Source: Aselliscus stoliczkanus
Lineage: Eukaryota; Chordata; Mammalia; Chiroptera; Hipposideridae
Reading direction: 5' to 3'
NCBI GenBank assembly: GCA_033961575.1
Contig: CM066738.1
Span: 67,999,478-68,063,477, forward strand
DNA length: 64,000 nucleotides
Position numbers and translations under genes: made by a program. How positions within the stretch are numbered: position 1 is the first letter of the stretch; each line of letters opens with the position of its first letter. A model generated the notes under the pieces. That model was given only the letters and a program-made list of their open reading frames with translations, ran no database searches and had not been told where the DNA came from. Below are positions 56,771 to 64,000 of the stretch, piece after piece.

Positions 56771-58305
56771 GCAGAAGAGAAAAACAAGCTAACTAAGGAA
56801 GACTAGGAACACAAATAACAAAATGCCAATAACTACACACCTATCAACAATCACATTAAATGTAAATAGATTAAATACTCCAATAAAAGGACATAAGGTG
56901 GCTGAATGAATAAGAAAGCAAGACCCTGGCATATGCTGTATACAAGAGACACACCTCAGAATAAAAGACACATACAGGCTGAAAGTAAAGGGATAGAGTA
57001 AAGTATTTCATGCAAATGGAATGGAGAAAAAAGCTGGAGTAGCGATACTTAGATAAAATGGACTTTAAATGGAAGAATATAATGAAGAACAAAGAAGAAC
57101 CCTTCATAATAATAAAGGGATTGATACAACAAGAGGACATAACCCTAATAAACATCTATGCACCTAACATAGGAGCTCCTAAATATATAAAACAGATCTT
57201 GCCAGACATAAAGACAGAGATGAGCAGTAACACTATCAGAGTAGGGGGCTTCAACACCCCGCTGTCACCAATGGACAGGTCCTCCAGACAGAAAATGAAT
57301 GCAGAAACAGTGACCTTAAATGACACATTAGACCAGCTGGATTCGACAGACATTTTCAGAGCATTTCACCCCAAAGCTACAGAATATACATTCTTCTCAA
57401 GTACACATGGAACATTTTCTAAGATAGACCACATGTTAGGCCACAAAACAAGTCTTAATAAATTTAAGAAGATTGAAATCTCTTCAAGTGTCTTCTCTGA
57501 CCACAATGCTATGAAACTAGAAATCAATTATAAGAAGAAACTCATAAAGCTGTCAAATAAATGGAGGCTAAATAACATGCTACTAAACAGCGAGTGGGTC
57601 ACAAATGAGATCAAGGAGGAAATCAAAAGATACCTGCAGACAAACGAAAATGAAAACACCATGACCCAAAATCACTGGGATGCAGCAAAAGCAATCCTAA
57701 GAGGGAAGTTCATAGCACTGCAGGCCTACCTAAAGCAGGAAGAAAAATCTCAAATCAACAGGTTATCCTTACACCTTGGAGAACTGGAAAATAAAAACAG
57801 CAAAAGAAGCCAAAAGGGAGTACAAGAAAGGAGATAATAAAGACCAGAACAGAAATAAATGATATAGAGAACAGAAAAACAATACAAAAGATCAATGAAA
57901 CCAAGAGCTGCTTTTTGAGAAGATAAACAAAATTGACAAACCTCTAGCCAGGCTCATCAAAAAAAAAAAAAACAAAAAAAAAAAAAAAAGCGAGAGAGGA
58001 TTCAAATTAGTACAATCAGGAATGAAAGAAGGGAAATGACTACAGACATCACAGAAATACAAAGAATTCCAAGAAATTACTATGAGCAACAATATGCCAA
58101 AAATTTGACAATCTGGAAGAAATGGATAATTTTCTAGAAGCATACAACCTTCCAAAGCTAACTCAAAAAGAAACAGAAAATCTAAATAGTCTGATTACTA
58201 CCAAGGATATTGAATCAGTAATCAACAAGCTCCCAACAAACAAAAGCCCTCAACCAGACGGCTTCACAAGTAAATTTTATCAAACATTCAAAAAAGAACT
58301 ATCAG

Positions 58306-58420
58306 GGTCAGCTGAGTGACACGGTGGCTAAAAGCTGGCTTAGGATGCCAGCGCCCCAGTTCGGATCCCACATATTAGGGCCAGTGACACTACCCTCTAA
58401 AAAAAATAAATAAATAAATA
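58306..58420 (+). mobile_element. Short tRNA-derived SINE inside L1 ORF2
   Basis: TSD aactatca (58298-58305 and 58421-58430 region). Head 'gctgagtgacacggtggc', B-box-like 'gttcggatccca', tail (aaat)n. It inserted in the RT coding region. Confidence 0.9.
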
Positions 58421-59116
58421 ACTATCACCTATTCTTCTCAAACTATTCCAAAGAATCAAGAAGGAGGGAAGGCTCCCAAACTCTTTTTATGAAGCCACTA
58501 TTACCCTGATTCCACAACCAAATAAAGACAGCACAAAAAAGGAAAACCACAGGCCAATATCCCTGATGAATATAGATGCAAAAATTCTCAATAAAATATT
58601 AGCAAACAGAATTCAGCAATATAATAAGAAGATCACATGTCATGATCAAGTGGGTTTCATCCCTAGTACGCAAGGCTGGGTGAACATCCGTAAATCAATT
58701 AATGTGGTACACCACATCTACAAAATGAAGAATAAACATTACATGGTCATATCAATAGAGGCAGAGAAAGCATTTGACAAGATCCAACAGCGATTTATAT
58801 TAAAAATCCTTAGCAAAGTGGGAATACAGGGATCATATCTCAACGTAATAAAGACGATATAGGATAAACCTACAGCTAACATCATACTCAATGAGGCAAA
58901 GCTAAAACCATTCCCCTTAAAATCAGGAACAAGACAAGGCTGTCCACTTTCTCCTCTTTTATTCAACATAGTTCTGAAAGTTCTAGCTACAGCAATCAGA
59001 TAAGAAAAAGAGACAAAAGCATCTAAATTGGCAAGGAAGAAGTAAAATTGTCATTATATGCAGATGACATGATACTGTATATAGAGAACCTCAAAACTCC
59101 ATCAAAAAACTACTGG

Positions 59117-59223
59117 AGGGCCGGCTGAGTGGTGCAGTGGTTAAGCACTGGTTTGGGAAACGAGCGGTCCCGGTTCAGGTCCCACATATGAGGGCCAGTG
59201 ACACTGCCCTCAAAAAAAAAAAA
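59117..59223 (+). mobile_element. Short tRNA-derived SINE inside L1 ORF2
   Basis: TSD aactactgga / aactattgga on either side (59107-59116, 59226-59235). Head 'ccggctgagtggtgcagtgg', B-box 'ggttcaggtccc', A14 tail. Inserted just downstream of the Y-A-D-D box. Confidence 0.92.
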
Positions 59224-62162
59224 AAACTATTGGAGCTGATAGATGAATTCAGTAAGGTAGCGGGATACAAAATCAGTGTTCAGTAATCAGTTGCATTTGC
59301 ATATACCAATAATAAACTAACAGAAGGAGAAATTAGGAAAACTGTCCCATTTACAATTGTTTCAAGAACTACAAAATATCTAGGAATAAATTTAACCAAA
59401 GAAGTAAAAGATCTGTACTCAGAAAATTATAAGACACTGAAGAAAGAAATAAAAGAAGATACAAATAAATGGGAACACCTACCATGCTCATGGATAATAT
59501 CAAGAATTAATATAGTTAAAATGTCCATACTGCCTAAAGCAATATATAGAATGAATACAATTCCTATCAAACTACCAAGGGCATTTTTCACAGAAATAGA
59601 AAATATAATCCTAAAATTTAAATGGAACCATAAAAGACCACGATTAGCATTCGCAATCCTGAGAAATAAGAACAAAGTCGGGGGTATCATGCTACCAGAC
59701 ATCAAAACAAACTACAAGCCTAGAGTAAACAAAACAGTATGGTATTGGCATAAAAACAGGCACACAGATCAGTGGAACAGAACAGAGAGCCCAGAAATGA
59801 ATCCAGGCATATACGGACAGTTAATTTATGATGAGGGAAGCAAGAATTTACACTGGAGTGAAGATAGTCAATTTAATAAATGGTGCTGTGAAAATTGGAC
59901 TGACGCATGCAAAAAAATAAAACTGGACCACCTCCTTATGCCATATACAAGAACAAATTCAAAATGGATTAAAGATTTAAATGTAAGACCTGAAACCATA
60001 AAACTCCTAAAAGAAAATATAGGGAGTACATTTGCAGACATTACCCTGAGCAATATTTTTACTGATACATCCCCAAGGGCAAGGGAAGTAAAAGAGAAAC
60101 ATGAACATATGGGATTATATCAAACTTAAAAGTTTTTTCACAACAAAGGAAACCATCAATAAAACAAAAAGGAAGCCTAATGAATGGGAGAAGATATTTG
60201 TCAATGATATATCTAATAAGGGGTTACTATCCAAAATTTATAAAACACTCATGAAACTCAACACCAAAAAAACAAACAACCAAATTTAAAAATGGGCAGA
60301 GGATATGAAGAGACATTTCTCTAAAGAGGACATACAGAACGCCAACCAGCATATGATAAAATGTTCAACCTCACTGGTCATTAGGGAAATGCAAATAAAA
60401 ACCACAATGAGATACCACCTCACTCTGGTCAGAATGGCTATCATCAATAAATCAATGAACAACAAGTGTTGGCAGGGCTGTGAGGGAAAGAGGACGCTGC
60501 TACACTGTTGGTGGGATTGCAGATTGGTGCAGCCACTATGGAAGTCAGTATGGAGGTATCTCAAAAAACTGGAAATGGAACTACCTTTTGACCTAGCAGT
60601 TCCACTCCTAGGTATTTATCCTGGAAAACCCAAGACAGTAATTTGAAAAAATATACATACCCCTATGTTCATTGCAGCACTATTTACAATAGCCAAGACT
60701 TGGAAACAATCGAACTGCCCATAGGTAGATGACTGGATTAAGAAACTGTGGCACATTTATACAATGGAGTATTACACAGCTGTAAAGAAGAAAGAGATCG
60801 TACCATTTGCAACGATATGCATCGACCTAGAGACTATTATGTTAAGTGAAATAAGTCAGTCGGAGAAAGACAAATACCATATGATCTCACTTACATGTGG
60901 AATCTGAAAAACTGAATGAATGAGCAAAGTAAACAGAAACAGTCTCATAGATATAGAAGAAAAACTGAGGGATGCTAGTTGGAAGGGGGGTAGGGATGAA
61001 GGAGAAGGGGAAGGGATTAGACAGCATAAATAGGTAACTACAATACTGCCACAGGGATATGAAAGACAGTTCAGGGAATATAACTAATAATGTTGTAAAT
61101 ATTTTGTGGGGTGTCAGATGGTCACGTGCCTTGTTAGGGAGACCATTTCATGGATGGAGTAGAGGCTTGATCACTGCACTGTACACCTGAAGCTGATGTT
61201 GTATAATATTTTATACCAACTGTAATTGAATATATAGATAGTCACGAGATGTGGATTATACTTTGGAAGAGAGTCAAAGGAATTGTAGTACATATGTATG
61301 ACATGGGGGAGAGAAGTGGGGTGGTGAACTGGGGGAAGGGTCTTGTCACTTTAAGGGGTAAAAAGTATAACTATTGCACTGTGTTGTGCACCTGAAACTA
61401 ATTTTTTAAAAAATGTTTATTTCACAATAAAAGAATTAAAGAAACCAAAAAAAACCACTGGTTATAAGAAGGCTTAAGGAACTTAGTGAGAACGTCAACA
61501 AGGAGATAATAAACATAAAGAAGGACATAGAAACCATCAAAAAGAACCAATTAGAAATAAAGAATACAATAACAGAAATGAAGAATACACTACAAGGAGT
61601 CTACAGTAGGTTAGATGTAGCAGAGGATTGAATCAGAGATTCAATGTAGTGGAAAACACCCAATGGAAACAGTAAAAAGAAAAAAATATTTTAAAGCATG
61701 AAGATAGTTTAAGGGTCCTTTGAGACAACATACAGTGTAACAACAATTGCATCATAGGAGTACAGAAAGAGAAGAGCATACGATCAAGAAACTATTTGAA
61801 GAAATAATGACTGAAAACACCCCAACCTGGCTAAAGAAATAGACATACAAGTCCAGGAAGTACAGAGAGTCCCAAAGAAGATGAATCCACACAGACCCAC
61901 ACCAACACACATTATAATTAAAAGGACAAAGGTTAAAGATGAAGGGAGAATCTTAAGAGCAGCAAGAGAAAGACAAGTAGTTACTTACAAGGAAGCTCCC
62001 ATAAGAGTATCAGCTGATTTCCCAACAGAAACTTTGCTGGCCTGAAGAAAGTGGCAGGAAATATTCAAAGTGATGAAAAAACAAGGGCCGACAACCAAGG
62101 CTACTCTACCCAGCAAGGCTATCATTTAAAATTGAAGGAGAGATAAAGAGTTTCCCAGATCA

Positions 62163-62282
62163 AATTGGGGTAGGAGATTGTCACTTTGAGGGGTAAAAAG
62201 TATAACTATTGCACTTTGTTGTACACCTGAAACTAATATTTTTTAAAAAGTTTATTTCACAATAAAATAATTAAAAAAATAA
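62163..62282 (+). mobile_element. 5'-truncated L1 tail in old L1 ORF1
   Basis: About 120 bp: 'tgtcactttgaggggtaaa', 'caatattgcac'-like 'actattgcactttgttg', 'cacctgaaactaat', caataaaataatt tail. It matches the terminus of the L1 at 61330-61440. Imperfect TSD aaagagtttcccagat / aaaagtttcacagaca. Confidence 0.88.
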
Positions 62283-62377
62283 AAAGTTTCACAGACAAGA
62301 AAAAGCTAAAGAAATTCATTACCACCGAGTCAGTATTACAAGAAATGTTAAAAATTTTCTTTAAGAAGAATGGGAAG

Positions 62378-62975
62378 GGGCCGGCAGAGTGGCTCATTGG
62401 TTAAGAGTTGGCTTGGGGGCTGGCCGAGTGGCGCGGTGGTTAAGTGCTGGTTTGGAAAGCCAGCAGCCCCGGTTCGGGTCCCACATATGAGGGCCAGTGA
62501 CACTGCCCTCAAAAAGAAAAAAAAATACAATAAGAGTTGGCTTGGGAGCACTAGCACTGAGTGGCAGGGCCACCGGTTCGGATCCCACATGGGCCAGTGA
62601 TGCTGCACCCTCTATGGCTAAGATGGTGAACAACAGCTCGACCTGGAGCTGGGCTGCTGTGAGTGGCCGGTGACAGCGTAGGCTGCAGTGGGCTGTAGTG
62701 GGCTGCCATGAAATACCGTAAGTGGCTGGCAACCAGCATGAGTGGCCAGCAGCCGGTGTGAGCTGCCATGAGCGGCCATGAGTGGCCTTCCAATGGCTAG
62801 CAACCAACTGCCTCAGCCGGAAAAGAGCGCAATGATCATAATACCAATATAAGCCAGTGAAGCAACGTCCTCCACAAACTAGACTGAAGAACAAAAGGAC
62901 AGCAACTTGTCTGTTCCCCTTCCCCAATTCCTCAATGCTGTTCCCCTCCTCCAATTGCCCAATATAGTCTTTTAA
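62378..62975 (+). mobile_element. Long composite SINE with a nested short SINE
   Basis: Head 'ggccggcagagtggctcattgg' at 62379. The head is split at 62417 by a short SINE and continues at 62547, then 'gtgagtggccggtgacagc', 'gtgagctgccatgagcgg' units, 'aactagactgaag' and a tail 'caatatagtcttttaaaa' in which AATAAA has decayed to AATATA. It inserted in old L1 DNA. Confidence 0.9.
62418..62530 (+). mobile_element. Short tRNA-derived SINE nested in a long SINE
   Basis: A perfect 16-bp TSD, taagagttggcttggg, at 62402-62417 and 62531-62546. Head 'ggctggccgagtggcgcggtgg', B-box ggttcgggtcccac, tail of A-rich units. Confidence 0.95.
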
Positions 62976-62980
62976 AAAAA

Positions 62981-63096
62981 GAAGAAAGAAGAAGAAGAAG
63001 AAGAAGAAGAAGAAGAAGAAGAAGAAGAAGAAGAAGAAGAAGAAGAAGAAGGAGGAGGAGGAGAAGGAGGAGGAGGAGGAGGAGGAGGAGGAGGAA
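62981..63096. repeat. (GAA)n/(GGA)n microsatellite at SINE tail
   Basis: Long (gaa) run (62981-63048) passing into (gga) and (gag) units to 63096. Placed directly behind the SINE A-tail, which probably seeded it. The 250-codon and 88-codon minus frames are repeat translations. Confidence 0.95.
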
Positions 63097-63139
63097 AACA
63101 AGCAAATAAACACAAGAATATGAAAAATATGAATAATAA

Positions 63140-64000
63140 ATGGCAATAACTATGTACCTATCAATAATCACTAAATGTAAATGGATTAAATGTTCCAATC
63201 AAAAGACATAGGATAGGGCTGGGCGAGTGGCACGGTGGTTAAGTGCTGGCTTGGGAAGCCAGGGCCCTGGTTCAGTTCCCACATATGAGGGCCAGTGACC
63301 CTGCCCTCAAAAAAAAAAGACATAGGATAGCTGAATGGATAAGAAAAAATCTATGCCTATGCTGTCTACAAGAGACCCACTTTATTTCAAAAGACACACA
63401 TAGACTGAAAGTAAAGGGATGGAAAAGATATTTCACATAAATGGAAATGAGAAAAAAGCTGGAGTAGCAATACTTGTATCAGACAAAATAGACTTTAAAA
63501 CTAAGACAATAATAAGAGACAAAGAAGGAGATTACATAATAATAAAGGGATCAATCTAACAAGAGGACATAACCCTGGTAAACATCTATACCCTCAACAT
63601 CGGAGCACCTAAATATATAAAACAAATATTGACCAACATAAAAGCAGAAATTGACAGTAACACAATCATAGTAGGAGAATTTAACACCCCACTGACACCA
63701 ATGGACAGATTTTCCAGCCAGGAAATCAACAAGGACATGGCAGCTTAACTGACACACTAGATCAGATGGATTTAATTGATATTTTTAGAGCATTTTACCC
63801 CAAAGCAGCAGAATATACATTCTTTTCAGCTGCACATGAAACATTTTCTAAGACAGATCACATGTTAATCCACAAAACAAGTCTCAATAAATATAAGAAA
63901 ATTGAAATCATACCAAGCACCTTCTCTGACCACAATGGTATGAAACTAGAAATCAATTACAAGAAAAAAACTGAGAAACACACAAACAGATGGATGCTAA
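63140..64000 (+). pseudogene. Old L1 ORF2 endonuclease part, runs off the window
   Basis: Starts M-A-I-T at 63140, passes a SINE (63217-63314), has the Q-E-T-H region at 63365-63380, a V-G-E-F-N box near 63670-63685 (E where D is catalytic) and S-D-H-N near 63927-63938. Stops are present. The RT part would be past 64000. Confidence 0.8.
63217..63314 (+). mobile_element. Short tRNA-derived SINE in old L1 ORF2
   Basis: A perfect 16-bp TSD aaaagacataggatag at 63201-63216 and 63315-63330. Head 'ctgggcgagtggcacggtgg', B-box-like 'ggttcagttccc', A-tail. Confidence 0.95.

Larger units (their letters stand above)
56823..60907 (+). pseudogene. ORF2 (endonuclease-reverse transcriptase) of the younger L1
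   Basis: Domain order is complete. Endonuclease: Q-E-T-H at 56943-56954, V-G-G-F-N at 57241-57255 (the family has D where the second G stands), S-D-H-N at 57496-57507. RT: Y-A-D-D at 59057-59068 (F-A-D-D in many L1s). C-terminal Cys-rich part near 60460-60530 (C-x3-C ... H-C-x3-C spacing). ORF2 ends at TGA 60905-60907. Frameshifts, stops and two SINEs break it. The longest open pieces are 57058-57837 and 59521-60129. Confidence 0.87.
53874..61455 (+). mobile_element. Full-length younger L1 LINE (7.6 kb) nested in old L1
   Basis: TSD (aaaa)cactggttataag lies at 53857-53873 and 61456-61468. Order: 5'UTR 53874-55895 starting 'ggaggcaagatggccactg', ORF1 55896-56770, spacer, ORF2 56823-60907, 3'UTR 60908-61430, AATAAA (about 61424) and short tail. 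Two short SINEs (58306-58420, 59117-59223) interrupt ORF2. It is full-length in structure but both ORFs are broken. Confidence 0.93.
53756..62345 (+). pseudogene. Old L1 ORF1, split by a younger L1
   Basis: The start region (53756, M-R-T-Q-R-N-K) runs to 53873. It then resumes after the inserted L1 at 61469 ('gcttaaggaacttagtgag') and continues with the coiled coil (61490-61640), centre (61740-61900) and C-terminal domain (61920-62160 and 62283-62345). Numerous stops and frameshifts; a 5'-truncated L1 tail also splits it at 62163-62282. ORF1p would have been the L1 RNA-binding trimer. No coding potential remains. Confidence 0.75.
53068..64000 (+). mobile_element. Old L1 LINE, 5'UTR to ORF2 endonuclease, multiply invaded
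   Basis: 5'UTR (53068-53755), ORF1 start (53756-53873), interruption by a 7.6-kb L1 (53874-61455), rest of ORF1 (61469-62345, itself interrupted at 62163-62282), interruption by SINEs (62378-62975 with nested 62418-62530), spacer, ORF2 start (63140) with a further SINE (63217-63314), and endonuclease sequence to the window end. Sequence resumes exactly across each TSD, so this is one original element. RT would lie beyond 64000. Confidence 0.85.

Noticed and set aside
57961..57990. A-rich run in L1 ORF2 considered as an inserted retroposon tail
   Set aside because: No body or TSD flanks it; it is best explained as slippage expansion of an A-rich codon stretch.
62394..63146. 250-codon minus-strand open frame rich in S and F
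   Set aside because: It is the reverse strand of the GAA/GGA repeat joined to the composite SINE.
1..64000. CRISPR arrays, operons, bacterial or phage genes
   Set aside because: The repeats are dispersed with TSDs rather than spaced arrays, and all evidence is of mammalian nuclear DNA.

Overview
This window is nuclear DNA from a placental mammal, most likely a bat. The evidence is old pan-mammalian repeats (MIR, L2, MaLR and ERV-L LTR elements, Tigger-type DNA transposons), younger L1 LINEs, at least fourteen tRNA-derived SINEs flanked by target-site duplications (TSDs), and several mariner/hAT elements. The SINE heads, and SINEs ending in AATAAA plus a TCTTT-like pol III stop, suggest a bat of the horseshoe/roundleaf group (Rhin-1-like SINEs). 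That placement rests on recall of the families, not on a search. No complete host protein-coding gene, tRNA gene, rRNA or CRISPR array is visible. The long open frames are L1 proteins, antisense shadows of L1, or microsatellite translations.

Layout. 1-760 is an ERV1-type LTR. 760-5100 is mostly unrecognised sequence with simple repeats. 5115-5341 is a TA-flanked MITE, followed by an old L1 tail. 6780-10930 is a decayed ERV-L provirus piece (pol, then an MLT2-like LTR) interrupted by a SINE. 12.2-15.6 kb holds an L1 tail, an ancient repeat and a 920-bp multi-unit SINE array. 16.3-21.0 kb is a pile of old L1 pieces, a hAT element, telomere-like repeats and a mariner remnant. 21.6-23.5 kb is an L1 split by a nearly full-length 1.27-kb mariner. 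23.5-26.5 kb and 47.4-50.2 kb are two copies of an internally deleted, ORF1-only L1. 27-46 kb is older, mostly single-copy sequence with MIR, L2, MaLR, Tigger and SINE insertions, and a repeat-free block near 31.0-31.8 kb that may be a conserved regulatory element. 52.78-52.96 kb looks like a TATA promoter with a first exon and splice donor. From about 53.07 kb to the window end is one old L1, split by a 7.6-kb L1 that itself holds two SINEs, plus further nested insertions.

How the parts relate. The L1s would supply endonuclease and reverse transcriptase for the SINEs and for the ORF1-only L1s. Nesting gives a relative time order: MIR before the Tigger MITE, Tigger before SINE and L1 fragment, old L1 before young L1 before short SINEs, long SINE before short SINE. 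The most unusual observation is that the two deleted L1s (23.5 and 47.4 kb) share the same ORF2-to-3'UTR junction. This implies an inherited, mobile 'half-L1' (HAL1-like) lineage rather than two independent deletions.
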